Positions 43,615 through 58,759 of a stretch of 64,000 nt of DNA are shown here, piece after piece. Origin of the DNA: Sarcophilus harrisii (lineage: Eukaryota > Chordata > Mammalia > Dasyuromorphia > Dasyuridae); assembly GCF_902635505.1 (NCBI RefSeq), contig NC_045431.1, forward strand, positions 14,725,001 to 14,789,000. The letters are read 5' to 3'. Below the pieces are notes generated by a model. It did no database searches. It saw nothing but the letters and a program-made list of their open reading frames with translations, and was not told the DNA's origin. A program made the translations under genes and the position numbers. Positions within the stretch are counted from its first letter, which is position 1. Each line of letters begins with the position of its first letter.

Positions 43615-43900
43615 GTTTTCTTCCCAGTCAAATTCCACTCATCTTTTAAAGCCCAATTCAAGTCCCTATTTCTACCACAAACCTTTCCCAACTATTCCAG
43701 TTTACACTAATTTTTCCCTTCTTTGAACTTCTAAATACTATACAATTTAGTACAATTATATTTTCTATTGTTCTCTCAACATTTCATATGTGTTAGTATC
43801 TTTTCTTCAATATGGTGTACAGAATTGAACAAATACGGTCTATGCAGACCAGGGTCTTCCCCAGGACACTATGTTACCATTGATATGGTTAAATCACGTT
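43615..43900 (+). mobile_element. L2-like 3' fragment
   Basis: TCATCTTTTAAAGCCCAATTC, AAGTCCCTATTTCTACC and CAAACCTTTCCCAACTATTCC match L2 C-terminal wording. Confidence 0.55.
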
Positions 43901-43904
43901 AACT

Positions 43905-47455
<3,551 letters not shown>

Positions 47456-47458
47456 ATC

Positions 47459-47679
47459 CAGGGATACTTAAGCTGGGGTTCATAGACCCTTTAGGGGTTC
47501 ATGGATACCTATTAGGGGATCTGTAAACTTGGATAGGGAGAACATCTTTATTTTCACTAACCTCTGATTGAAATTTGCCACGTGCATCAATAATGAATAT
47601 AGGCAATACACCTTATTGAGAAGAGATCAACTGACTACCAAATGGTAACATGACATAAAAAAAGGTTAAATATTTCAGA
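47459..47679. mobile_element. hAT-type non-autonomous DNA transposon relic
   Basis: Ends CAGGGATACTTAAGCTGGGG and AAAGGTTAAATATTTCAG are imperfect inverted repeats of the CAGGGGTTCTTAACC type. Inside, CTTTATTTTCACTAACCTCTG and TGAAATTTGCCACG match an old mammalian hAT-Charlie-like element. Flanking 8-mers ATCTCATC and ATCTGGCC agree at five positions, fitting a decayed 8-bp target duplication. Confidence 0.7.
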
Positions 47680-48124
47680 TCTGGCCCAGCCCCTTCACTA
47701 TATGATGAATAGTGTAAAGAATCTCCCTGATGGGGAAGAAGAAGTCTAAAGATGGGAAGGGTGCACCCAGAGAGAGAGCAGCAGAGCCCAGATTTGAATC
47801 CAAGTTCCAGAGCTCTTTCCAATGATTTAAAGTTTGTTGACTTTTGTGGGCAAATTTGACTTTTGTACACGGGAAAAATTATTCGGAGCTAGATCTTTAA
47901 AAGACTAGATGATAAAGTTGGATAACATTATTTTTGCCCCCAAACCAGAATGAAACTGATTTTCTTGTGTAATTTATAAACTGGCTCTGGAGAACTCTAA
48001 CAATATTCTGAACAACTAACCTACTGGAAGTAATTTTATGACAAGCAAGGGATTGCATTTAAGAACAACTCATTGAGATATATAATTTCTCCTGATTTTT
48101 ATTAGTTATCTCATTTCTCAGTGG

Positions 48125-48131
<7 letters not shown>

Positions 48132-48195
<64 letters not shown>

Positions 48196-48200
48196 TTATA
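48132..48200. repeat. (CA)n-(TA)n microsatellite
   Basis: About 22 CA units followed by about 9 TA units. Confidence 0.97.
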
Positions 48201-48309
48201 ACATACCATATATATATGCACACATACAGACACATTTGTTTTTTAAGGAAATCTAGACCTTTGAGTATATCAACGAAGGGACTTCCAGCCTGGAAACTCA
48301 TCTGGAATT

Positions 48310-48450
48310 TAACATCTCAGAGAGCTGCCTGGGGTACTAAGAGGCTAAGTGACTTGTCCACAGTGATAATGTCAAAATGTGTTAGGAACAAGATTTTGAA
48401 GGCAATTTTTTCTGACTCCAAGGCTAGTTGTTGGTTCATGCTCCTTTGTA
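48310..48450 (-). mobile_element. SINE fragment, reversed
   Basis: AAGAGGCTAAGTGACTTGTCC, ACAGTGATAATGTCAAAATG and TTTCTGACTCCAAGGCTAG follow reversed SINE order. Confidence 0.55.
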
Positions 48451-48499
48451 TACCCGCACTGTTTTTGCCTCTCTCCTTCTACCAAAATGGATGGTGACT

Positions 48500-49735
48500 C
48501 AGAAATGATTTACTAATCATCTGATTTTCTTTGTTGTGAAAAATAAAATAAAAGCAAACCCCCAACAACTTGTTTTTGTTTTATTTGGAGGATTTTCCTG
48601 AAGCAACTTTAAAAGGAAGTATTTCAGCTCCTGTCACAAGAGATTTCAAAAGCACCAAATTATGCCCCTCCAAATATCTTCACACTCCAAAGCAAAACAA
48701 TAAATAAATAAACAAACGAGAGAGATGGTTTTGGACTTTTATCTTATTTAGCTTAAATGGATTCACTGGCTCTTAATTAATATTCCCTTTAGGTACCTCA
48801 GAAAAAACTCTCTGACTTTGTCATTTGTGGTTTCCTTCATCTTGGTATTTAGAACTATTTTCTCCCTTTCCTGAAGTCTTAAATTCTGCATAGTCTTCTT
48901 TATCAATTACTTTCAATTTTCACTCCATTTCTTGGGTCTGTTCGACTTTCATGTTCCTGACCCTTAAACAAATACCATTCTTAGTAATCTCACTTTCAAT
49001 ATTTTACTGAGACCTTGAGATCCAAGTTCCCTTTTCACCAACTGATAGGCTTGAGATGCAATCACAAAAATGTTCAATTTGATGCCTGTTTCTTAAGGAG
49101 ATCAGATAATCTGTAGGTGCTGCCTCTGGGAAACAAAAGATAAGCTTTAACTCTTCTGGCTCCATGGAAGGCTGCAGGCAAGTTTGATTTGATTTTACCT
49201 ACTGGCCCATTAGCGGTCATTTCTTTCAGCGGTGGAAGGAGCTGGGTCCACCACTCTCCCCAACAAATTTTTCAAGGAATAAGTTTTATAAGCCTTTTGT
49301 TTTTTATATCACAAACATTTTCTGATGTACCCCAACACCCGCTCCATAGAAAAAGGAGTTAAGCAAAACCAAGAAACAGTGACGATGGGACAGTACATGC
49401 AATGAGCAACATCATCCCCTAAAAGAAGGGAGGACATTCAGATATTTTTAAGCACGCTAAATCTCTATGCCATGACCATTTTCTTCTCAGATCTTATCTC
49501 AATCCACTGGTGGGAGGCTACGTAATAAGAGACAACACTGAGGGGCTTTTCAGTTTGTGATTATAGCTATAGAGAACTGTTAAAAGGTTGTACATATTGA
49601 AATGGGGCTAATGTCCAATTGAGTTTGAAGATATAAGTAGAATACTTCTGTTTCTAAAGAAGATTTCTGATCTGATTAATGAGGAAAAATAATAAAAGTT
49701 ATACTCAAAGCCTTGTGTGATAAAACTAAAACTGG
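48500..49735. other. CCDC149 intron, nothing recognised
   Basis: No gene or clear repeat family. Confidence 0.35.
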
Positions 49736-49739
49736 GGAG

Positions 49740-49940
49740 CAAAGGGAGCCCATTTAATTCTAAAGAGTTAGAGGTTTTAGAGGTAGAAAAGAACTTTGAG
49801 AGATGATCTAGTCCAATGGCCTCATTCCAAGGGTCGAGAAGGGAGAGGAGACTTAAAGTCACCCAGTGCTGACATAGAAAAGTTCTGATTTGAATTCAGG
49901 CCTTCTGCTTTGAAACTTAGTGGCTCTGTCATGTCAACAG
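49740..49940 (-). mobile_element. MIR-class SINE, reversed
   Basis: GAACTTTGAGAGATGATCTAGTCC, AAAGTCACCCAGTGCTGAC, GATTTGAATTCAGGCCTTC are in order. Confidence 0.6.
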
Positions 49941-50054
49941 AGGCATAAGAGAGACTCCGGAATCAAGTACTTTGGCTTGGCAAGCTAGTCAGCTGCAATG
50001 GAAAGAATCGGGGTTGGAGGAACTGAGTTTTAATCTTATTCTTCATCATCTCCC

Positions 50055-50400
50055 TCGCCATTTTAAGGCTTATAAAAATACTTTATCACATTTGATCCTC
50101 ACAACAAATCCTGTGAGAGAAATGCTGCTTTTTCATTCCCATTTTACAGGTGAGGAAACCAAGGCTGATCTTTCAAGTCGTGACCTGCACAGTCACAAAA
50201 CTAGTAAGCATCTGAGGTCACATTTGAACTGAGATCTTTCTGTCTCCAAGCACAGATCTCAATTTCCCAAAGCACCCCACTGATTAGGTTCTACCACTGA
50301 GTACTGATGTTACCGGGGACAAGTCACTTTAACATCCAGGCTTAGGGTCCCTAATCTGGAAAATGAGGGGTTACCTTTTGATTCTATCATACTGACAGAT
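50055..50400. mobile_element. MIR pair, reversed then forward
   Basis: 50060-50275 is reversed MIR (TTTGATCCTCACAACAAATCC, TTTTACAGGTGAGGAAACC). 50285-50400 is forward (GGGACAAGTCACTTTAACATC, TCTGGAAAATGAGGGG). Confidence 0.7.
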
Positions 50401-50404
50401 GTGG

Positions 50405-51590
50405 TTCCCAGTAGTGGGGTCACTCAGCATTAGTGCAAGAATCAGGAGCTGAGACACTGACTTCTACTTTGATCCAATTTCAAATGGAAATCAAATTAAA
50501 CTAAAAGGCAGCACTGCCCCTGGGGCTCTTAAAAGTATGAGGACAGTACAGGCTACTCCAACTATCGCATGAAAAGTCTCTCTCCTAGAACTCAACCCAG
50601 AAGAGAGAGTCAGAGTTTCTTCAATGTTGTATTCACAACATATATAAGCTAGGATAGTGTAGATTGACCAAGAACCCCAAATATCCTAACTGACTATACC
50701 CATCACCTAAGAATATTAAAAGCACCTCACTTTTAGATACCTTAAAACCTAAAAACACAAGAAGGGACCCTTCTTGTCTATCCTGTAGCAAGATCATACC
50801 ATGATTTTTATCAGCCCAAATTAAAAATGGACTTTCTGAAATCAGGAACAGTATTCTTTTGTGTCTGTATAGCCATAATTTGGCCCATAGTAAGTACTTC
50901 ATAAAGATTTTCCATCCATCCATCCAGCACATTAAGGTTTGCAAAGTATTTTAAGTAGAATGCTTACCATTCAAGCAACACACAACTGGACCTATCGAAA
51001 GGGAAATGGCAGTGATTTGAAAGGTATCAAAAGGCTGAGCTGTATCAAAATATTTTTCCTACTGACTTTTTGAAGTCCCCAAATTCCCATTGTTAGCACC
51101 AGATCCCTGTAAAAAAATGCTAAATAGTCACTGAGTTTAAAGAATATAGATAATCATGGTTTGTTTATAAGGTTTCTAACAGATAGGAGGGGCCAAGAGA
51201 AGGCATGAGAAAGATTAGCTTAGATAAGAGAGAGAGAGAGAGGAAAGCCCCCCAGTCTGGCCTGAGAAAGGCAGAACGAGCCAGTTTATAGGGCAGGAGC
51301 AGAAGAGGTCCCGAGAGGAAAATGAACCCTGTGTTGTAAGGGAACAGAAGATGTCTTTGGAAAGATAAGAGATTATGTAGTTAAACTTCTCTGGCTTGAC
51401 AGACTTCCCTGGGGTTGATCCTGAATCTTGGGCATTATTTTTTTTATTGCAGATGAATGGGACCTATGGATATTGAAGCTTTATGAGAACCTTAACTCTA
51501 TGGGGTCTTAGTAGTTTGTCTGATTTCATGATAATATTTAATATTAACCATATATTTATTTTTTAAAATAAGAGTCAATTTCGATTACAA
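50405..51590. other. CCDC149 intron, nothing firmly recognised
   Basis: A weak L2 end is possible at 50860-50930 (TTGGCCCATAGTAAGTACTTC, reading +). The rest is unassigned. Confidence 0.3.
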
Positions 51591-51599
51591 CGTAACTGA

Positions 51600-51750
51600 A
51601 AAGAAAGCCCGATAGAGTGGAAAGAGCTCTGGATTGAGGAGTCAGAAAACAGATCAGAGTTCCAGCTCTTCACTGACTTTAGAGTGAGTGGGTTTCTGGG
51701 TAAGTTCCATTTCTCTGAGCTTCTGCAAAATGACAGGGTTAAAATTACAT
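51600..51750 (+). mobile_element. MIR-class SINE
   Basis: GAGTGGAAAGAGCTCTGGATT, GAGTTCCAGCTCTTCACTGAC and TCTGAGCTTCTGCAAAATGAC are in order. Confidence 0.65.
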
Positions 51751-51764
51751 GTGAACTTACCAGA

Positions 51765-51900
51765 GTGTAAACTTTCCCCATGAGAACATCATCTCCTTAA
51801 GGATAGGGCCATTTTGGTTTTGGTTCTGGCTTTGTATCCTCATCACCTAACATAACACCTGGCACAAGGTAAGTGCTTAATAAATGCTCCTTGAATTCAC
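51765..51900 (+). mobile_element. L2 3' end
   Basis: CTCCTTAAGGATAGGGCC, TTTGTATCCTCATCACC, ACCTGGCACAAGGTAAGTGC and TTAATAAATGCTCCTTGAAT define the L2 terminus clearly. Confidence 0.85.
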
Positions 51901-52099
51901 AGTCTCAAAGGTCCTTTCCAATTCTAAAATTTTATGATTCTATAAAAATTAAATTTGTTTTCAAAATGTTATCACATTCCTTGAGAAAACTAGGAATCAT
52001 GGCTTTACACTATTGCACTTTGAGAAACAGTAAATGGGACCTGTTTTTTATTATATCAAGCCTAAACTGGCCCCCATGGGTGGAAACCCATTATTCGTA

Positions 52100-52660
52100 G
52101 ATCAGCCCCTTGTTCAGCTAAACCACATCAATCTAATCTCTCCTCCACACGACATCGCCCTACATTGCCCAAGATGAAGCAAATGGAGGAAGATGAGTGG
52201 AAAATCTACAAATAGATTTCTGAGCGTCTTCAAGAAATATATTTGATGGAGATCAAAACATTAAGATGACAACAAAATAGGAAGCAGGATAGATTGGGGA
52301 GAAATGAAAGTGGGTTTGAAACTGTGGTCAGTGAAATAATGAGTTACGATTTTTTAAATCTATTACTGCTCTCAAGCCAAAATTATTTAAACAGCTAATA
52401 ATGCTGACTATTGTTTCCTTCTTTGGCACGGGCAGTCAATTATGTCTCTTCTCTTTCGAATGGAGCATAGCGAGGGCATAGTAATATAAGTTTTATTCCC
52501 AACACTGGGTCCTGTGTTTTCTTAGCAATTCTCCAAGATGATTCCTTGTTGGACCTTTATCATTTTCAAGAAGCATCAATTTTAGGGTCGAGTGGGAGTA
52601 GGGAAGAGAAACAACTTTATAGTTACCTGAAAACCATACGGGAGAGCAGGAGCTCACAGA
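52100..52660. other. Repeat-free intron stretch, candidate conserved element
   Basis: No repeat is recognised between about 52100 and 52660. The core 52325-52560 has TAATGAGTTACGATTTTTTAA, AACAGCTAATAATGCTGAC and CAGTCAATTATGTC-type homeodomain-rich sequence. Enhancer identity is inference. Confidence 0.3.
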
Positions 52661-52839
52661 GAAGCTCTGCTATTCATTAAAGTTAGGTCATGTATTCATT
52701 TTACACCTATACTTAGAAGATTCAATCAAAATGACATGATTTTGTGATTCCTGTTAACAAAAGAATAAATCAAATATGGAACAAAAATGGCAAAACAGCC
52801 AAATTCACATGACATTCTTGGTTCTATCCCCATTCTATC

Positions 52840-52995
52840 TGATACAGTCAAATGTGCGTTGAGGTCAGAGGAACAGAGTTCAAATCTTAGTCCTGTGATT
52901 CCAGCCTTGTCGCTTAAGTTCTCTGACCTTACTTTTCCCATTTGCAAAATGGGGGCATTGGATTAGACGATCTCTGTCTCTTCTTCCATTTCTAA
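52840..52995 (+). mobile_element. MIR-class SINE
   Basis: GGTCAGAGGAACAGAGTTC, TCCCATTTGCAAAATGGGGG and GGATTAGACGATCTCTG are in order. Confidence 0.7.
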
Positions 52996-53029
52996 GTCAT
53001 CTTATCATTTCCCATTTGAAGACAGTGAC

Positions 53030-53585
53030 TCTGATCATTCCCTACATCATTCTGTCCTCTATCAACTATGTCATATCCCCTAATTGTGGTTGTCCTCCAA
53101 GACTCTGTCCTAGTTCCCCGTTCATACCCCCTCTTTCTTCTCACTCTCTCATTGGCTACCAGAAATTTGATTAACATCTCTGTGTATGTGATTCCCAGAT
53201 CTGAAACTCGAGGTCATATCATTGTCAATTTAATGGGCATTTCCAATCGAATGTCCTGCGGGCACCTCGAGTTTAATATTCCCCTTCTCCCACCCTACAA
53301 ACCACCCTTCTGAATTTCTCGACATAATTATCTATCTAGTTAAACCATTTTGAAAAGACAATGTTCTCCCCACTCTCCTCCATCCCATACATTCATTAAA
53401 TTGTTAAATCTTACTTTTTTTTATTACTTTCTCAGCATTTTTATATCCATCCCCTTCTTTCAGCTCAACAGCATTACTGCCATGGCCACTTAATTGGCTT
53501 TCCTACCTTAATGTCCTTCCTTATTCAAATCCATCTGACACACAGTGACCAAAATGACTTTCCTAGAGGGCAAGTCTCATACTGG
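53030..53585 (+). mobile_element. L2 ORF2 fragment
   Basis: CTAATTGTGGTTGTCCTCCAAGAC is the LTVGVPQG region; GGCATTTCCAATCGAATGTCC and CATTACTGCCATGGCCACTT continue in L2 order. It is decayed. Confidence 0.65.
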
Positions 53586-53589
53586 GAAC

Positions 53590-53790
53590 TTTAAAACATA
53601 GAATCATAGACTGAAGGGACATTAGAAATCATCTAGTACATTTTCACTTAAGAGAGAAAGAAACTTAAGTCCAGAGAAATTAAGTGATTTCACTAATGTC
53701 ATACAGATAGTAAGAGAGAGAGAGCTGGGATTGGAATCCAAGTTCTCTTAGCTCCAAAACTCTTTTTCTTTCAGTTGCATCGCTCTGCCT
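53590..53790 (-). mobile_element. MIR-class SINE, reversed
   Basis: AGACTGAAGGGACATTAGAAATC, ATCTAGTACATTTTCACTTAAG and GGGATTGGAATCCAAGTTC are in order; a short GA run lies inside. Confidence 0.65.
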
Positions 53791-53984
53791 TCCCAGAGCA
53801 CCATGAGCATGGCCAGGTTGATCCTCCCAAATCTTGGATACAAAACTGCCTCTTCAGAGTCAGAACAAAGATGCAGTAACAAATAATAGCATCCAGCAAA
53901 TGAAAATTCAGTTAAAGTTTTATTTTTGTTGCTTTTAAACCACTTCAATGGGTTCAAATTAAGAGCAAAAACGCACATTAAAGG

Positions 53985-54058
53985 TAGCAGAGGAAAAGAG
54001 GAAAAGAAGAAAAAAAAGAGGAAAAAGAAAAGAAGAAAAAAGAGGAAAAGAAGAAAAC
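53985..54058. repeat. GAAAA/GGAAAA purine tract
   Basis: About 74 bases of nearly pure purine on the + strand, built from AGAGGAAAAGAAGA-like units. Confidence 0.9.
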
Positions 54059-54094
54059 GTTGCTAGATTATAAACTCCTTGAGGGTAGAAGCCA

Positions 54095-54355
54095 TGTCAT
54101 AGGAATGGAGACCTGAGTTTAAATAGCAACTTTCACATTTACCAGTTGTGTGACTCATGCCCAATTACCTAATCTCTCTGAACTCAGTTGCTTTTTTTTT
54201 TAATCTGTAAAATGGGGATAATAATTAATTGAATCACCTAATAGAGATGTTGTTAAGGTTTCAAAGAGCTATTGAGATGTCAGTATTTTCTCCTCACTTC
54301 CCTCTCCTGTCATTGAGCACATTTAAGAAGAGCTTAATAAATGTTTATTGAATTT
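54095..54355 (+). mobile_element. MIR SINE
   Basis: GGAGACCTGAGTTTAAATAGC, CACATTTACCAGTTGTGTGAC, TAATCTGTAAAATGGGGATAA and a terminal CTTAATAAATGTTTATTG are in order. Confidence 0.75.
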
Positions 54356-54459
54356 CATTAGACTTTATTATTTGAAAATCAACTCATTTGTTTCAATGAA
54401 CAAGTAAATAAGTTATCTGACTTTCTCAGTCTAGCAACACAATGACAAAACCAGAGTTT

Positions 54460-54486
54460 TTTTTTTTTTTTTTTGGGGGGGGGGTA
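54460..54486. repeat. (T)n(G)n homopolymer junction
   Basis: About 17 T followed by about 10 G. Such junctions are prone to sequencing and assembly error. Confidence 0.9.
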
Positions 54487-55025
54487 AAGAGTGCATTCTC
54501 CATTTTACGCTTATCTCCTGATATGGTTTGGATCCTACTATGTGTGCGCACAGTGGGACACACTACAGATGCAATAAATGGAGTGACACTTACTCACCAG
54601 GATTTACATTCTAACCAGGTGACAACAAGCAGCACTGGCAGAGAGGAGGGAGCAGGCTGTCTCCCCTGCCTTCCCTCTTCCCCCTCGGCACCCTTAGCAG
54701 CACCTTCTAGCAGAAATAATAACACATACAGATGTTTTTGCCCCTGGTCTTTTATGGGTCTCAGAGCCATTTTATTTTAGTTTATTCTGTTTCTTATGCA
54801 TTTATAAACCATATTTTAGTAAAAATCCCATTACAGCAAATTCCATTACCAAAAAAAGGCACCACATAACAAAAAAAATTATGATATTTCACTGGCTGCC
54901 CTATGAAAGCAGTCCTTTGTTGATTTGGTTACAACTAATTCTCTGTAACAAATAATCCTTTGGTCCTTATCTATCTAACAGTTACCCTTTCAAACATAAA
55001 AACTTAGTTGAATACCTTCAAGCCA

Positions 55026-55300
55026 GGATTCTTTCCTTCCTTTCTTACTCCCTCCCTCTTCTCTTTTTTTCTTCTCTCCTTCCTTCCCTCCTTCCTTTCT
55101 TCCCTCCCTTTTTCCCTCCCTCCTCTCTGTCCTTCTCTCCTCCCCACTCGCCTCCTACCCTCCTGTTCTTTTCCTTTCCTTCCTTCTTCTTTTCTTCCTT
55201 CCTCCTATTTCTTCCTTCCCTTCCCCCTTTTTCCTTTCCTTTCCTTTTTTCCCTTCCTTCCTTCCTTCCCTTCCTCCAAGTCCTCCTTTCTGTATCCTTT
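55026..55300. repeat. Polypyrimidine (TTCC/CTTC)n tract, about 275 bases
   Basis: Nearly pure C/T on the + strand, so CCDC149 pre-mRNA carries a long purine run here. Long open frames in both directions are low-complexity artefacts. Confidence 0.95.
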
Positions 55301-55788
55301 CCCAACCACAAGCATTACAATTAGGTTTGAAAAGGAGCTCCTTATGAAAAGATCTGCCTTACAGTTTCTAAAGAAGCTTGGGAGGCTGCCTCAGAATTCC
55401 CTCCTTCCTAAGTCCTCCTTACTCCCAACTTCCCTTGGGCTTTCTCACTAACACAATTCAATGCACTTCTCTCATTCTCTGTTCCCAAAATTGTTTTTCC
55501 CTTTCTGCACCCACTCCTCATAAAGGTTTAAACAATAAAAAAAAAAGTAAACAAAAAATAATCCCCCACTTCATGGCAAACTTACATGCCTTGGTTCCAC
55601 TCTGTAGATGTTTATTTACCTTGATTCCCTGGGGGGAGATGGGAAAGTACAGGCTACTAGAGACTTAATAAATTCTTGTTATCATCATTTAGCTTAGCCT
55701 TGAAACCTTAAAAAAATCCCACTTTGCCATGATTTTTCTAAAAAAAATACATGAAGTCTGCTGCTGCTATTCCACTGTACTAGTTCTA

Positions 55789-55791
<3 letters not shown>

Positions 55792-55831
<40 letters not shown>
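55792..55831. repeat. (CA)n microsatellite
   Basis: About 20 CA units. Confidence 0.97.
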
Positions 55832-55832
<1 letters not shown>

Positions 55833-55839
55833 CCTATAG

Positions 55840-56800
55840 CAATTGCTTCCTGGTCCCGGGACTCTTGCCTAAATAGAACAATGAGAGGGGTTTTCAAAAC
55901 CATTACCTATGCTGGGGAGATCCTATGTTCTTCTTCCTCCCCTGAGAAATACAGGCCTTTTCAGCATCTGACTGTTTCATTCCCTGGTTAAGATTTCATT
56001 TTTAAGGAATTTTAAAACTTCTTCTGTCAATAAATTACCCTTGTCATCCCTTTGAGATTGGCCGGTCTCCCTTCACTGATTTCTGGTTTCTTTTATATAT
56101 CTTAATCTCTTGTGCAATCTTCCTTTCATTCTCCATCTTTTCTTTTTTCTATTTTGTTTTTACAATACCTTCAATCATTTTCCAGTTGTAACCCCCTGCC
56201 TTCTCCCTCCCTTCCCCCCCAGGGCTGAATCTCCATCCCTCTCCTTAAACTCAGCCTTGCTGGAACCTCCTGGCCACGGGCATTTGCTTTTTTTGGGGTT
56301 TGTGGCTCATATTTTGTAAGGTTTGCATGCCTTTGAGTTATAGCTTATTCATCGATCTCTGAACACTTTCAATTTCCCCTCTGTCCTTTCCACTCACTGA
56401 TCTAACTTATTTGATTTCCCACAAAGTGTTCTATACTCTTTCAAAGAAAAATTCATCCAGTTATAATTGTCTTTATTTTCCATACTTTAGAGGGGAAGCT
56501 GGAGGAATGACTCCAACCACCCCCTTCCCAACCTTCCTCCCCATTCAAAGCCAGACTTGTGTGGAGTCCCTATAATTCAGAGACCCCCAAATCAAAGCCT
56601 GTTATGAAAAACACCATCAAAAACCCCAGTCCCTTTATTCTGGGGTTCCTCTTACAAGGTACTGAGCCCAATATACTGCCTGAGAGATAAAAGACCATTT
56701 CATGCAAGTCAGAGTGCCAAGAACTCTCCTTTGGAAGTCTGGGGAAGCCTACCTATGAATCCCTTCCCAGAATGATGTCTTTAAAGGTATAAAATGAAAT
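55840..56800. other. CCDC149 intron, nothing recognised
   Basis: Pyrimidine-leaning unique sequence with no clear repeat or exon. Confidence 0.3.
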
Positions 56801-56804
56801 GTAA

Positions 56805-57640
56805 AGAAAGCGATTCAAATTTAGAATGGCTCTTGAGCCATTCTCCAATACGAAAATTTTTTTTAAAAATAGGAAATTTTAAAAGAAGAACTCAGCTAGC
56901 AAAACCCATGTGAAAAAAATGCTCTAAATCATCAATAATTAGGAAAATGTAAATTAAAGCAATTCTCAGTTTCTTCCTCTGACTCATCGGATTGGTGAAG
57001 ATGACAAATGCTGCTCTGGTTATCAGTAAACTATTTATACCCTTCAACCAACGATGCTACGAATCAGGTCTAAATCCCAAAGCAATCAAAGAAAGGACCC
57101 CAATGGACAAAAATATCTGTAGTAGTTCCAGTAGTTCCAAATTGGAAACTAAGAAGATGCCACACTAATGGAGAATGCCTAAATGCATAATGGCATATGA
57201 ATATAATAGAATCTTGTTGTGCCATAAGAAATGGTGAAGTGGACAGTTCCTCAGGCAGCTGGGAAGACATCTATGGAATGATACAGAATGACTTGGACAG
57301 AACTTAGGAGAGCAATTTCAACAATAAAAACAATATTATAAAGTAAAATAACTTGGGAAGATTTTTAGACTCTTATCAAAGCAGTGATAAATCAGAATCA
57401 CAGAAAAGTAAAGATAAAGCACGTTACTCACCTCTTGCCATGGAGGTGATGGACTTAAAATAGCAAATGAGACAGATTTGGGGACATAGCCAACATAGAA
57501 CTATACTTTGCAGTTTGACTATGAATATTTGTTATTTTCTTTTTTTATTCTTTAATTGGAGAAGGAAAAGTGGTAGAGATAAGAAATAAATGTTTGCTAA
57601 AAGCAAGATTAAAATATATAGTATTAAAAAGGAAACCAAT
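56805..57640 (+). mobile_element. Ancient L1 3' portion
   Basis: CTCTAAATCATCAATAATTAG, GAAAATGTAAATTAAAGCAAT, ATCGGATTGGTGAAGATGAC, AATGGAGAATGCCTAAATGC and GAATGATACAGAATGACTTG follow the L1 ORF2 C-terminus and early 3' UTR. Divergence is high and no frame is open. Confidence 0.75.
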
Positions 57641-57873
57641 TGTATGAAAATAAAAATAATTTTTTCTAATAACATTTCACAGGTCCTCTGAATTATATCC
57701 ATGGACTCCATGTTTTTGAGACAGGCAGAAGAGCACCTGTTTGCTGGCATAAACTGCTTAACAAACTTCAGCATACTATATTATACTGCCTTGAACTTAC
57801 AACACATCAGGCACTTGGAAAGCGTTGGTTTCATGGTTGCCCTGAACATCGCACACTCCAGGTAAGGTACTTA

Positions 57874-58053
<180 letters not shown>

Positions 58054-58422
58054 TTATTGTAGAACATGCGTGACATCCCCCCTCCCGATCACAGAATGGG
58101 CAAGACTTCCTGATGGCCCAATTTTTACTCTATATAAAGAATTAAAGGTGAAAAAGTTAATTTGGTGGCTGAAGAAACACACAGAATGGATGGCTTGAAG
58201 AAACCTGATGATGATGATATAATGACTTCATCTCAATAATATCTTGCATTTGAATAGTGGTTTTTATTGTTAAAGAGCTTTTCTCTTAATTTGTGAGATA
58301 CTCATTGGTCTTCTGAGAAGCAACATGGATAGAGGGCTGACCTTGAAGCAAGAAGACTTGATCTCTTAAATCTGGCTTCTAACACTCTAACTCCAACTTT
58401 CTAACACACATTCTCATTCATA

Positions 58423-58423
<1 letters not shown>

Positions 58424-58478
<55 letters not shown>

Positions 58479-58516
58479 ATGTCTCTCTCTTTCTCTGTCT
58501 CTCTCTGTCTCTCTCC
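58424..58516. repeat. (CT)n microsatellite
   Basis: About 17 perfect CT units then interrupted CTCTGT units. Confidence 0.95.
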
Positions 58517-58589
58517 ACCTACCACTGTCTTCTACCGTGAATGACCCACAGAAAGATCGCAACCTGCTCATTTTTGAAAGGAAGACCAA

Positions 58590-58745
58590 GGTATGGTTGA
58601 GCAAAATGAATACTAGACTAGAAGGCAAAAGGGCATGAGTTCTAGTTCCACCTCTGGCATCAAACAACTGTGTGACCTTGGCCAACTCACTTCATTTTAT
58701 TACAGCCTGTTTTCTCATTTCCTAAATATGAACTCTAAGTTTCTT
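58590..58745 (+). mobile_element. MIR-class SINE
   Basis: GCATGAGTTCTAGTTCCACC, TGTGTGACCTTGGCCAACTC and TTTTCTCATTTCCTAAATATG are in order. Confidence 0.7.
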
Positions 58746-58759
58746 TCCACTTCTTGGCT

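Noticed and set aside
55008-55451. Ser/Pro/Leu-rich frame (+) and Lys/Glu/Arg-rich frame (-)
   Set aside because: Both are readings of one polypyrimidine tract.
58401-58685. Arg/Glu-rich 94-codon minus frame
   Set aside because: Produced by the (CT)n microsatellite.
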